Notes: a model not told the origin generated them from the sequence alone. DNA of 48,357 nt from Alphaproteobacteria bacterium UBA1908 (GCA_002337525.1 DDGG01000025.1:1-48357); one strand, 5' to 3'. Positions 16,502 to 24,959 are shown, numbered from the stretch's first letter. Numbers and translations: made by a program.

Positions 16502-16858
16502 ATGGATTTTGACGCAGCAATCAGAGAGCATGCCGACTATAAAGTGAAACTTGTTCTATATCTAAATGAATCAGGAAAACTTGATGAAAAACGCCTTTCA
16601 AAACCATCCAGTTGCACCCTGGGAGGATGGATTAAACAATGCCAGAAACAGCATTTTCATTTAATAGAGTTTAAAGATATGGTTACAGTCCATAAAAGGT
16701 TTCACGAAACAGCAGGTAATATTCTAACTCTTATTAAGGATGGCAAACGCTATGATGCAAAAGAGGCCTTGGGAGCAGACGGCATATTTTCAGAGATTAC
16801 AACAGAATTAAGTCAGAAACTTCTTCTTTTAAAACGCCGATTCGCAAAAGCTGGCTAA
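16502..16858 (+). CDS. Stand-alone CZB (chemoreceptor zinc-binding) domain protein
   Basis: 118 aa, essentially one CZB domain. The pattern is AIREHADYKVKL (His11), SSCTLGGWI (Cys37), then HFHLIEFKDMVTVHKRFHETA with the closely spaced HxxxH pair, which together form the three-His/one-Cys zinc site of CZB proteins. In other bacteria CZB domains sit at the end of chemoreceptors or diguanylate cyclases and sense zinc or, via the Cys, oxidants. This one is free, with no chemotaxis or GGDEF gene nearby. ATG 16502 follows a purine-rich AGGAGAAAGGGAAG stretch. It is monocistronic with terminators after it. Confidence 0.8.
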   Translation: MDFDAAIREHADYKVKLVLYLNESGKLDEKRLSKPSSCTLGGWIKQCQKQHFHLIEFKDMVTVHKRFHETAGNILTLIKDGKRYDAKEALGADGIFSEITTELSQKLLLLKRRFAKAG

Positions 16859-16880
16859 CATTACTTTTTAAACTCACTGT

Positions 16881-16904
16881 GCCCCTTGTCAGGGCTCCTT
16901 TTTT
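16881..16904 (+). terminator. Short hairpin terminator after the CZB gene
   Basis: GCCC at 16881-16884 pairs with GGGC at 16892-16895 and is followed by TCCTTTTTT. The stem is short, but it sits 22 bases after the CZB stop. Confidence 0.5.
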
Positions 16905-16969
16905 CCTTCTCACTATAACTTTTCATCATTTTATTCTTGCAAAAAGTTATATCTCCTTTCATATTCCTT

Positions 16970-16992
16970 AAAGGCTCTATAAAGCCTTTTTT
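16970..16992 (+). terminator. Second hairpin with T run
   Basis: AAAGGC (16970-16975) and GCCTTT (16984-16989) form a six-bp stem with an eight-base loop and run into TTTTTT. It may be a back-up terminator for the CZB gene or the end of a very small transcript from 16905-16970. Confidence 0.5.
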
Positions 16993-17109
16993 GTATTAGA
17001 CTAATTTTTATAGAATTGGAAAATCTTATGCGACATCATCATTCTCACCATTGTAAACAACAGGATATTTTTAATATGACACAACCTATTTATATGACGA
17101 GTAAAAGCA

Positions 17110-18114
17110 ATGATCAAAAATCAAAGAAACCGACGAACTATAAAACAACTTCTTAATCTTTTCACATACCTTTTTTTCTTCCTATTATTCTACAACTCTC
17201 CTCTTTTTTCTGCCACAGTTGCCATTAACCAGCTTGTTTTACACCCTGCGCTTGACAAAACACGCCAGGGAATTATTGATGAACTAACTCAAAACCCTCC
17301 AAACACTGCGACTCCTCTTGACATTATATTTGAAAGTGCACAGGGACAGCTTGTCCTTGCTGCCCAGATTGCACAAAAATTCAGGGCGCAAGATGCGGAC
17401 ATTATTGTCGCAATAGGGACGACCGCGGCACAAGCCTCACATAATGCTATTAAAGGGTCTTCTGTTAGCGTTGTTTTTTCCAGTGTTACCGACCCCCTGG
17501 AAGCACGTCTTTTGAAAAATATACACCAACCGGAAGGGCAAGTGACAGGAACTTCCAACTTCATCCCTGTTACAAAGCAGCTTCTTTTTATGAAGGAGAT
17601 TCTTCCAGACTTAAAATCCCTGGGCATTCTCTATAATCCCGGTGAAGCTAATTCGGCCAGCCTGATTAAAAAGTTAAAAAAAGAAGCCACAGCCCTCAAT
17701 ATTAATATTGTTGAAGCCACAGCCCTTAAAACAAGTGATGTCTCACAGGCAGCAAGATGGCTTGTTAGCAAGACACAAGCAATTTTCATCACAAATGACA
17801 ACACAGCACTTGCTGCTTTTGAATCAATTTCAAAGATAGCAACAGTGTCAAAAACGCCACTCTTTGTAAGTGACACAGATATGGTTGAAAAAGGGGCGCT
17901 TGCTGCTCTTGGACCCGATCAATACCTTCTGGGACGTCAAACAGGGCGTATGGTACGCCGCCTTCTTGAAGGTTCTCCCGTTAAAACAGTGCCTGTTGAG
18001 TTTCCAAAGGATACAGGCATTATTTTAAATCAGAAGATCGCTTCCAAAATTGGTTTTACATTTAAGGAAAAACTTCGTAAAAGCGCCCAAAAAATCATTG
18101 AAGAAAAACTCTAG
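17110..18114 (+). CDS. ABC transporter substrate-binding protein (TrpX/PF04392 type)
   Basis: 334 aa. A Lys/Arg-rich N-terminus and a long hydrophobic core (about 15-33) make a signal peptide, cut near FSATVA. The mature protein matches the two-lobed ABC binding protein family that includes tryptophan-type TrpX: VAINQLVLHPALDKTRQGI, an ADIIVAIGTTAAQ strand-turn, SVVFSSVTDPL, the LGILYNPGEANS second-lobe start, and IFITNDNTALAAF. The ligand in this family is often an aromatic amino acid, but the pocket cannot be read here. The permease and ATPase genes that normally follow are absent from the window. The ribosome binding site is weak. Confidence 0.85.
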   Translation: MIKNQRNRRTIKQLLNLFTYLFFFLLFYNSPLFSATVAINQLVLHPALDKTRQGIIDELTQNPPNTATPLDIIFESAQGQLVLAAQIAQKFRAQDADIIVAIGTTAAQASHNAIKGSSVSVVFSSVTDPLEARLLKNIHQPEGQVTGTSNFIPVTKQLLFMKEILPDLKSLGILYNPGEANSASLIKKLKKEATALNINIVEATALKTSDVSQAARWLVSKTQAIFITNDNTALAAFESISKIATVSKTPLFVSDTDMVEKGALAALGPDQYLLGRQTGRMVRRLLEGSPVKTVPVEFPKDTGIILNQKIASKIGFTFKEKLRKSAQKIIEEKL

Positions 18115-18142
18115 CCTCTTAATCGGAGAGATCATACCTTAT

Positions 18143-18172
18143 GTACCTATCGTAAAATTTTACGATAGGTAC
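18143..18172. repeat. 30-bp perfect palindrome
   Basis: GTACCTATCGTAAAA is followed directly by its exact reverse complement, giving a gap-free 30-base dyad. As RNA it would fold to a 13-bp stem with an AATT loop. It lies 28 bases after the binding-protein stop and 121 bases before psd. It may act as a terminator for the upstream gene (only a loose T-rich tract follows) or as a binding site for a dimeric regulator. Confidence 0.8.
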
Positions 18173-18293
18173 TTATAATAGATATATAATTTTTCCTCTC
18201 TCAATTTATAAACCATGTTTTCATATATTTCCCCTGTTCCTTTTTCGCATTTTTGGTATAGTGCAATATGTTTAAATTAAGAATAGGATTATA

Positions 18294-18980
18294 ATGACAC
18301 AAGGTGTCTTGCCTTCTATCCACCGCGAAGGATGGAAATTTATTGGTATATTTGCGGTTGCAACTCTTTTTCTTTTTGCCTTTAAATATGAAATGGGACT
18401 TCTTGGCGTTGTGTTAACAGCTTGGTGTGCTTATTTTTTCAGAGATCCGGAACGTCTAACCCCCACCCGGGAAGGTCTCATCATCAGTCCTGCTGATGGC
18501 ATTGTTTCTGCTGTCATTGAAGCGACTCCTCCAGCAGAACTCGAGCTTGAGGGAGAAGGCTGGACACGTGTCAGTATCTTCTTGAATGTCTTTAATGTCC
18601 ACGTCAACCGTATACCTCTTGCTGGAAAAATTATTAAAAGCATCTACCATCCGGGTAAATTCATTAACGCCTCGCTAGACAAGGCAAGCGAACACAATGA
18701 ACGTCAATCCCTTATCGTAGAAGCTGATAAAGGATTAAAAATTGCTTTTGTGCAAATTGCAGGCCTGATCGCACGTCGTATTGTTTGCGATGTCAATGTT
18801 GATCAAACAGTCCAAACAGGTGAACGTTACGGCATTATTCGTTTCGGAAGTCGCGCAGATGTTTATCTGCCCAAGGGTGTGTCCCCACTTGTTGTTGAAG
18901 GACAAACCATGGTCGGGGGAGAAACAATCCTGGCAGATCTTGCCTCAAAAGAGTCGACGCGCTCTGCAGAAATCAGGTAA
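18294..18980 (+). CDS. psd: Phosphatidylserine decarboxylase proenzyme
   Basis: 228 aa, the short form typical of alphaproteobacteria. It converts phosphatidylserine to phosphatidylethanolamine at the inner membrane. After two hydrophobic segments (about 15-50) come the ISPADGIV motif, FLNVFNVHVNR, and the self-cleavage site RFGSRADV, where cleavage before Ser186 makes the pyruvoyl cofactor. AGGA precedes the ATG by eight bases. pssA starts eight bases after the stop, so substrate-making and substrate-using enzymes are in one operon. All key residues are present. Confidence 0.96.
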   Translation: MTQGVLPSIHREGWKFIGIFAVATLFLFAFKYEMGLLGVVLTAWCAYFFRDPERLTPTREGLIISPADGIVSAVIEATPPAELELEGEGWTRVSIFLNVFNVHVNRIPLAGKIIKSIYHPGKFINASLDKASEHNERQSLIVEADKGLKIAFVQIAGLIARRIVCDVNVDQTVQTGERYGIIRFGSRADVYLPKGVSPLVVEGQTMVGGETILADLASKESTRSAEIR

Positions 18981-18988
18981 GGAATTTC

Positions 18989-19798
18989 ATGAGTCACCCT
19001 AAAACCAGACGGTTTCAGAATCTTTCGTTTCAACGATTGATTCCCAATCTTGCCACCGTCATGGCAATGTGTGTAGGGTTAACATCAATTCGCTTTGCTT
19101 TACAGGGCAATTTTCAACTGGCTACATCAGCCATCTTTATTGCCGGTATTCTGGACGCCATGGATGGACGCCTTGCCAGACTTTTGGGCGCTGAAAGTGA
19201 ATTTGGCGCAGAACTTGACTCACTTTCTGATTTTGTTTCCTTTGGAGTTGCTCCAGCCCTGGTCATTTATATATTCTCTCTCAATCACTGGCAGGGAATT
19301 GGCTGGGGAACCTGTCTTTTCTTTTCTGTCTGTATGGGACTGCGTTTAGCACGATTTAATATTTCCAGCCGCCAGCCCGAACGACCCATCTGGTCCGGGA
19401 GATTTTTTACAGGAGTACCAGCGCCAGCAGCTGCCATGGTGGCTCTTTTTCCCCTGACGTTATCCCTGGCGTTTGACTGGCCTCTTCTTCAAAATCCCGC
19501 TTTAAGTACTTTTTTTGTGATATTAGCGGGATTCCTAATGGTCAGCCGGTTACCAACTCTCTCCTTTAAAACTGTCAGCATTCCACGTACGCTTTTGCTG
19601 CCTGTTCTTGTAATTTTTGGACTAACTATTGCAGCCCTTTTCAGTGCGCCCTGGGAAACGCTTAGTTTAATCACTTTTGCCTACCTTCTAACGATTCCTG
19701 TTAGTTTTGTTGCTTTCAGAAAGTTTCTTTCAAGCTATAATAACCCTTTGGAAGAAGAAGCTCCTTCTGAAGAAAAGAATCCTACCTCGCAAAAATGA
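18989..19798 (+). CDS. pssA: CDP-diacylglycerol-serine O-phosphatidyltransferase
   Basis: 269 aa integral membrane enzyme that makes phosphatidylserine from CDP-diacylglycerol and serine. The CDP-alcohol phosphatidyltransferase motif is complete: Asp56, Asp59-Gly60, Ala63-Arg64, Gly73, Asp77 and Asp81 within DAMDGRLARLLG and FGAELDSLSDF. About eight hydrophobic segments are followed by an acidic, hydrophilic tail. AAGGA lies nine bases before the ATG. It is the second gene of psd-pssA, with a four-base ATGA overlap to the following glycosyltransferase. Confidence 0.96.
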   Translation: MSHPKTRRFQNLSFQRLIPNLATVMAMCVGLTSIRFALQGNFQLATSAIFIAGILDAMDGRLARLLGAESEFGAELDSLSDFVSFGVAPALVIYIFSLNHWQGIGWGTCLFFSVCMGLRLARFNISSRQPERPIWSGRFFTGVPAPAAAMVALFPLTLSLAFDWPLLQNPALSTFFVILAGFLMVSRLPTLSFKTVSIPRTLLLPVLVIFGLTIAALFSAPWETLSLITFAYLLTIPVSFVAFRKFLSSYNNPLEEEAPSEEKNPTSQK

Positions 19799-20880
19799 GA
19801 CTGGCACTTTTTATTTCTTCACTGGATTCGGGTGGCGCTGAACGTGCCTTGTCGGAACTAGCAAATTACTGGAGTACCAAAGGTCATAAAGTTCACCTCT
19901 GTGTCTTAACATCTCCTGATAAAGAACCTTTTTATCCTCTTCATACAAATGTCATCCTGCATCATCTTGATGTAATGACGCCCGAAAATACATCTTTTTT
20001 CAAACGATATTTCACACTTTACAGGCGCATAAAAGTACTTCGCCATGTTCTTAAAAGTCTAAAACCTGACGTTATCCTTTCTTTTATGGATGTCCTTAAC
20101 GTTCAGGTTATTATGGCATCTTTGGGATTAGGCAGGAAAGTCATTGCCTGTGAGCGAACAAACCCTTTCATGCGCCCTTTACCTTGTTTTTATAAAATTC
20201 TTAGAAAAGGAACCTACCCGTTTGCAAAAATTGTCGTTCAAACAAAATCCGTCAAAAAATATTTTTCCTTTTTAAAAGCTCAAAAAGTATATGTCATTCC
20301 TAATACTTTGACACTGCATTCCTCCCCCTTAAAGACCTTTAAAAAAAATCTGATTGTTTCAGTAGGACGGTTAGATTTCTATAAAGGCTTTGATCTTCTT
20401 ATCAAGGCTTTTCATAAAGTGCACCAGGACTATCCTGATTACAAAGTGTACCTTTACGGAAAAGGCCCCGACCTGGAAAAGTTATCAAATCTCGTTAAAA
20501 AACTGGGACTTCAGAGCAAAATTCATTTTAAAGGCACCACCAAAAATATAGAACAGGCCCTTGCTCAGGCAAGCCTGTTTGTTTTTCCTTCCCGTTTTGA
20601 GGGATTCCCCAACGCCCTGACAGAAGCACTTGCAATGGGCTTGCCTTGTCTTGCCAGTGATATTGCCGGGTGTAACGATTTAATTCAGCATAACCGGAAT
20701 GGGCTGTTATTTGAGTCAGAAAATATTGAAGACCTTACCCATCATTTACGATCCCTTTTATCCAAAGCTTCATTGAGAACAAAGATTGCCAAGAACGCTG
20801 TTCATGTTCGTGATCATCTTTCTCCAGATCGCATTTATCCCCTTTGGGATGCCCTCTTACCACAAGAAGACGACTTGTGA
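19795..20880 (+). CDS. GT4-type glycosyltransferase
   Basis: 361 aa with the GT-B layout. N-terminal SLDSGGAERALSELANYW is the acceptor-side signature. The C-terminal half has SVGRLDFYKGFDLLIKAF, LYGKGPDLEKL, and the donor motif FPSRFEGFPNALTEALAMGLPCLAS with the EX7E arrangement. Its start codon overlaps the pssA stop (ATGA), so it is translationally coupled to phospholipid synthesis. A role in glycosylating a lipid or an envelope polysaccharide is inferred from context; donor and acceptor are unknown. No other LPS or capsule genes are adjacent. Confidence 0.88.
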   Translation: MRLALFISSLDSGGAERALSELANYWSTKGHKVHLCVLTSPDKEPFYPLHTNVILHHLDVMTPENTSFFKRYFTLYRRIKVLRHVLKSLKPDVILSFMDVLNVQVIMASLGLGRKVIACERTNPFMRPLPCFYKILRKGTYPFAKIVVQTKSVKKYFSFLKAQKVYVIPNTLTLHSSPLKTFKKNLIVSVGRLDFYKGFDLLIKAFHKVHQDYPDYKVYLYGKGPDLEKLSNLVKKLGLQSKIHFKGTTKNIEQALAQASLFVFPSRFEGFPNALTEALAMGLPCLASDIAGCNDLIQHNRNGLLFESENIEDLTHHLRSLLSKASLRTKIAKNAVHVRDHLSPDRIYPLWDALLPQEDDL

Positions 20881-20987
20881 GTTTATAAAAAATCCTAACT
20901 CTGTTTTAAAGAAACTCTTTTCCGATACTTTTTCTGGCGAAGATATCCTGCTTGGTGTATCTTTTGTGTCTAAAGAACCTGTATTGA

Positions 20988-23630
20988 ATGAATGAGATTT
21001 TTGAAATGACCTACGTCTATGACTTCACAGAAAGTCATCGTCTTGAAAATCCTACTCTGCTTCTTGGAAACAAGGGAGCGAACCTTGCTGGAATGGCCTC
21101 TCTTGGTCTTCCAGTTCCCCCGGGATTTATTTTAACAACTCAGGCCTGCCAGGAGTACGAGAAGAATCAAAAACTCTCTGACACTTTAAAATCAGAAGTT
21201 TTGGCTCACCTTGAAAAACTGGGAAAGCAATTAGGGCGTTCTTTCAATCAAGCAGAAAATCCTCTTCTGGTTTCAGTGCGCTCGGGAGCCTCGGTTTCTA
21301 TGCCTGGCATGATGGAAACTCTTTTAAACGTTGGATTGACACCTGATACCCTACCAGGTTTTTCAGATTTCCTGGGACAATCGCAGGCTGCGCTGGACTG
21401 TTACAGGCGTTTTTTACAAATGTACGGCCATATCGTTCTGGGGTTATCTTCTGAAATCTTTCAAAACCAGCTTCAGTCCAAACTTGAGCAAACAAAAACC
21501 AGCCATGAAAAAGACCTATCAGAAGAACACCTCAAGTCCCTTATTCTTGTGTATGAAAACTTGATACAAACTTCCCTTGGCTTACCTCTATCAACAAACC
21601 CTTATGATCATCTTTGGGGATCAATTGAGGCTGTTTTCAAAAGCTGGAACAGTCCCCGGGCCAAAACCTATCGTCAGTTACAGGGGATTTCTGATACGCT
21701 GGGAACTGCGATCACAATCCAGGCAATGGTTTTTGGAAATTTGGATAAAAAAAGTGCCAGTGGTGTTGCCTTTACACGAAATCCATCCACAGGAGAAAAA
21801 GAACTTTTTGGCGAATACCTGGTCAAAGCCCAGGGAGAAGATGTCGTAGCAGGAACCCATACACCTGATTCCCTGAACGATGGTCCAAAAAGCCTTGCTA
21901 CGTTAATGCCTGATACTTACCAACATCTTCAAAAAATAGGGGGCTTACTGGAGAAACATTATAAAGATATGCAAGACCTCGAATTTACGATCGAAAAAGG
22001 CCATCTCTGGATGTTGCAAACACGAACAGGAAAACGTTCTGCTAAAGCTTCTGTTCGGATTGCCGTTGAAATGGTTGAAGAAAAACTTCTTACACCTGCC
22101 GAGGCATTGCTGAAAATAAACCCTGATGATCTTGAGCGACTTTTGTTACCCTGCCTTGACTCAAATGTTTCAGCTTCTGCTTTTGTAGAAGGATTTGCAG
22201 GCGCCCCGGGAGCAGCGACAGGCTCAATCGTTTTTACGGCCGAAGATGCTGTTAACGCTCAGGCAGAGGGTAAAGCCGTTATCCTGGTGCGTCCTGAAAC
22301 AAATGCAGATGACGTTCATGGTATTTGGGCTGCCGCCGGTGTTTTAACTCAACGAGGTGGCACAACAAGTCATGCCGCCGTTGTGGCGCGTGGCATGGGC
22401 AAGCCCTGTATTGTAGGCGCTAGTGCTCTTGAAATATTATCAGAAACAACTTTAAGGGTGGGATCTGTCCTTTTACAAGAAGGAAACATCATCACTTTGG
22501 ATGGTAACACAGGAAAGGCCTACGAAGGAGATCTTCCAAAGGCACAGCCTCATCTTGGTTCAGAGATTAACACAGCCCTGAAGTGGGCTGATCAATATCG
22601 ACATCTGGGAGTTCGCGCCAATGCCGAAACGCGCCAGGATGTTTTAAAAGCTCTGGAACTTGGGGCTGAAGGTATTGGACTCTGTCGCACGGAACATATG
22701 TTTTTTGATCCCAAAAGCCTGAGAGCCTTTCAACAGATGATCCTTAGCAAAACACCTAAAGAACGTCGATCTGCTATTGAAGCTCTTCTACCACTGCAAA
22801 AAGAGAGCTTTAAAGATCTCTTTGAAGTGTTAGACGCAAAACCTGTGACAATTCGTTTTTTGGATCCTCCTCTCCATGAATTTTTGCCGACCTCAGAATC
22901 CGACTTGGCAGAACTTGCCAGAACATTAGACATCCCTCTTGCAGAACTCAAACAACGACACAAAAGTCTTCAAGAGCTTAACCCAATGCTGGGTCATCGT
23001 GGATGTCGGCTTGCAGCAACGATCCCTGCCCTTTATGAAATGCAGGCACGGGCTATTTTTTATGCTGCTGCCGACGTTCAAAAAAAGGGAATTAAGGTGA
23101 ATCTTGAACTCATGGTTCCTCTGATTGTCACGTCTCAGGAAATGTCTTATATAAAGACTCTTATTGATACAGCCCATACTGACATCGAAAAAGAAACAGG
23201 TATGACTCTGCCTTATACATATGGTTGCATGATTGAAACTCCCCGGGCCGCCTTAAGATCAGATGACATTGCTCAAACAGCTGACTTCTTCAGCTTTGGT
23301 ACGAATGACTTGACCCAGCTTGTTTATGGCCTTTCTCGTGATGATTTTGCTCCCTTCTGGCCCCACTACGCAGAAAAAGAACTTTTTCCCAAAAATCCTT
23401 TTATGCACCTTGATGAACAGGGGGTCGGCGATCTTATTCATAAAGCAGTAAAAAAAGGGCGCACAACCTCGCCAACCTTGAAAATTGGCATTTGCGGGGA
23501 ACACGGGGGCGACCCAACATCGATTCACTTCTTTCATAAGGCTGGTCTCGATTACGTTTCCTGCTCCCCCTATCGTGTTCTAAGTGCTCGTCTTGCCGCT
23601 GCACAAGCTGCCCTGATGGCAAGTAAATAA
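20988..23630 (+). CDS. ppdK: Pyruvate, phosphate dikinase
   Basis: 880 aa, the normal size. It interconverts pyruvate + ATP + Pi with phosphoenolpyruvate + AMP + PPi and can run toward glycolytic ATP gain or gluconeogenesis. The N-terminal ATP-grasp domain contains GNKGANLAGMASLGLPVPPGF and SVRSGASVSMPGMMETLLN. The swivelling domain has GGTTSHAAVVARGMGKPC with phospho-His462. The C-terminal TIM-barrel has the GLCRTEHMFF segment and the catalytic Cys836 in CGEHGGDP. ATG 20988 is the longest start; ATG 21006 (MTYVYDF) better matches the usual N-terminus and may be the true one. It stands alone. Confidence 0.96.
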   Translation: MNEIFEMTYVYDFTESHRLENPTLLLGNKGANLAGMASLGLPVPPGFILTTQACQEYEKNQKLSDTLKSEVLAHLEKLGKQLGRSFNQAENPLLVSVRSGASVSMPGMMETLLNVGLTPDTLPGFSDFLGQSQAALDCYRRFLQMYGHIVLGLSSEIFQNQLQSKLEQTKTSHEKDLSEEHLKSLILVYENLIQTSLGLPLSTNPYDHLWGSIEAVFKSWNSPRAKTYRQLQGISDTLGTAITIQAMVFGNLDKKSASGVAFTRNPSTGEKELFGEYLVKAQGEDVVAGTHTPDSLNDGPKSLATLMPDTYQHLQKIGGLLEKHYKDMQDLEFTIEKGHLWMLQTRTGKRSAKASVRIAVEMVEEKLLTPAEALLKINPDDLERLLLPCLDSNVSASAFVEGFAGAPGAATGSIVFTAEDAVNAQAEGKAVILVRPETNADDVHGIWAAAGVLTQRGGTTSHAAVVARGMGKPCIVGASALEILSETTLRVGSVLLQEGNIITLDGNTGKAYEGDLPKAQPHLGSEINTALKWADQYRHLGVRANAETRQDVLKALELGAEGIGLCRTEHMFFDPKSLRAFQQMILSKTPKERRSAIEALLPLQKESFKDLFEVLDAKPVTIRFLDPPLHEFLPTSESDLAELARTLDIPLAELKQRHKSLQELNPMLGHRGCRLAATIPALYEMQARAIFYAAADVQKKGIKVNLELMVPLIVTSQEMSYIKTLIDTAHTDIEKETGMTLPYTYGCMIETPRAALRSDDIAQTADFFSFGTNDLTQLVYGLSRDDFAPFWPHYAEKELFPKNPFMHLDEQGVGDLIHKAVKKGRTTSPTLKIGICGEHGGDPTSIHFFHKAGLDYVSCSPYRVLSARLAAAQAALMASK

Positions 23631-24186
23631 AAAAAGAAGAAACATTTCTACACGCGACAGGATTAAAATATCGATACAGGGTTGAATCTTCTTTTGATAT
23701 ATTGTCAGACCTTACTATCTGCTACTTCCTGGTCAATCAAAAGAGACATGCACTCCGCCAACAGATACAAAAAAGATTTCACAAATCATTCTCAGGGCAG
23801 ATTACAAGAGATAAAAGCAGGGTAGTATTTTTTTCATCCCTATAAAGTTTAAGATCAGATTCAAGGCTTTCACACACATGTCGCAAGTCTTGTCCATCAA
23901 CAAAATCACCGTCCTCTGAATTGGAGAAATTCATATCAAAACCAGCAACACAAGAAGACTGAAATAAATCTATAAACTTTTTGGCCTGTCACGGGAGGTT
24001 GCTCGAAAATTCTGTGTTTTGTTAGGAAAATCAAATGTGCAGGAGACAAGCACAATAATCCCGGACTTTGAGAAAAGCTCCAGAGTTTTCTGATATTTCT
24101 TAGAAAAATCCACATTGTCTATATGGATGGCGCTATAATCATCTCTATAAACATCAGTGTTCCTCTGCTTTCGAAAAGCACTCTCT
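23631..24186. other. 556-base gene-poor gap holding a decayed ORF
   Basis: There is no intact gene. On the minus strand, 23705-24180 contains reading-frame fragments that look like a broken gene (described separately). The first 70 bases after ppdK hold a 9-bp repeat (AAAAGAAGA 23632-23640 and its complement 23687-23695) with a wide 46-base loop, and nothing else I can name. Confidence 0.6.
23705..24180 (-). pseudogene. Frameshifted, 5'-truncated gene remnant, weakly GH18-like
   Basis: Reading the minus strand from about 24180, one frame is open for about 65 codons with no start codon, ending at a TAG at 23970-23972. It includes SGIIVLVSCTFDFPNKT and ATSRDRP. A second frame continues as KFIDLFQSSCVAGFDMNFS and RHVCESLESDLKLY up to TGA 23779-23781. 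The switch falls on a run of five T (23978-23982 on plus), a classic indel site. A third frame (VKSFLYLLAECMSLLIDQE) may carry the end to TGA 23705-23707. The order of a hydrophobic strand, FIDLF, then GFDMNF recalls the GH18 chitinase barrel core, but the catalytic DxxDxDxE is not there. The remnant butts against the marC 3' end, so its front half is lost. Confidence 0.5.
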
Positions 24187-24789
24187 CTAAAAAAGTGTTT
24201 TAAAAGCTGTTACCATAAATTCGATCGCAAGCCCCGCCAAAACAATCCCGAAGACACGACCTGTTACACTGATCCCTGTCACACCCATGACTTTTTTTAA
24301 GGCCGGAGCAAACATCATACACAGGTAAGCAATTAAAAGGACAAATACCAGGGTTGCAACAATTGCAACTTGAGAGTGCATATGCGTTTCATTCTGTCTC
24401 ATTAAAATCATGACAGAAATAAGACCGCCTGGTCCAGCTATTAAAGGAATAGCCAAAGGGAACACAGCTATATCTTCTCCCTTTAAAGTTTCTTTAGCAT
24501 CAAACCCTAAATTTGGGTTCATCACCATTCGAAGAGCAACCAGAAAAAGAATAATACCTCCTGCAATTTTGAAAGACGCTTCTGAAATCGATAACGTATC
24601 AAGAAATAAATCACCTAAAAGAGCAAAAATAAGAAGGAGGCTCCCCGAAATCAAAATACTTTTAAAAGCAATCCAGCGCTTTTGGTCTTCAGTCATGTTT
24701 TTTGTCAGTGCCGCAAAAACAGGAACCAGACCCAAAGGGTCCAGAATAACAAATAAAATAAGAAATGTTTCCATAAGAAACGGTGACAT
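24187..24789 (-). CDS. MarC/UPF0056 family membrane protein
   Basis: 200 aa from ATG 24789, chosen because GGAG lies seven bases upstream and the protein then begins MSPFLMETFLILF like family members; an ORF start at 24834 would add a charged extension with no site. About six hydrophobic helices, with LDPLGLVPVFAALTKNM near the N-terminus and the paired PLAIPLIAGPGG later, are diagnostic of MarC. The name comes from the multiple-antibiotic-resistance locus, but no drug-transport role is established; the biological function is unknown. It is monocistronic and divergent from the nucleoside hydrolase gene. Confidence 0.9.
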   Translation of the reverse strand: MSPFLMETFLILFVILDPLGLVPVFAALTKNMTEDQKRWIAFKSILISGSLLLIFALLGDLFLDTLSISEASFKIAGGIILFLVALRMVMNPNLGFDAKETLKGEDIAVFPLAIPLIAGPGGLISVMILMRQNETHMHSQVAIVATLVFVLLIAYLCMMFAPALKKVMGVTGISVTGRVFGIVLAGLAIEFMVTAFKTLF

Positions 24790-24876
24790 TTTGAGCTCCT
24801 TTTTCCCTAAGGTCTTTTTTAAAGAATCATTCAAAATTTTTTTGTATCGTCAATTTTTGCCTTTCAAAAACTAACT

Positions 24877-24908
24877 CTTGAAAGAAAATTTTGAAGAATC
24901 CCTTATAA
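24877..24908 (+). promoter_or_regulatory. Candidate heat-shock (sigma32) promoter of the nucleoside hydrolase
   Basis: CTTGAAA (24877-24883) lies 16 bases before CCCTTAT (24900-24906), close to the sigma32 consensus CTTGAAA / CCCATNT with one clear mismatch. It is 52 bases before the ATG at 24960. CCCTT here and AAGGG at 24923-24927 also form a small dyad. Confidence 0.4.
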
Positions 24909-24959
24909 CAGTGTAATTATAAAAGGGTTAGGAGAGTCTTAAGAAAAGAAAGAATTGAG

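Noticed and set aside
20881..20987. Small gene between the glycosyltransferase and ppdK
   Set aside because: An open frame runs from inside the glycosyltransferase gene into this gap but has no start with a ribosome binding site and no family resemblance.
24790..24834. N-terminal extension of MarC from an upstream ATG
   Set aside because: The extension is charged, atypical for the family, and would include the GGAG site that fits the ATG at 24789.
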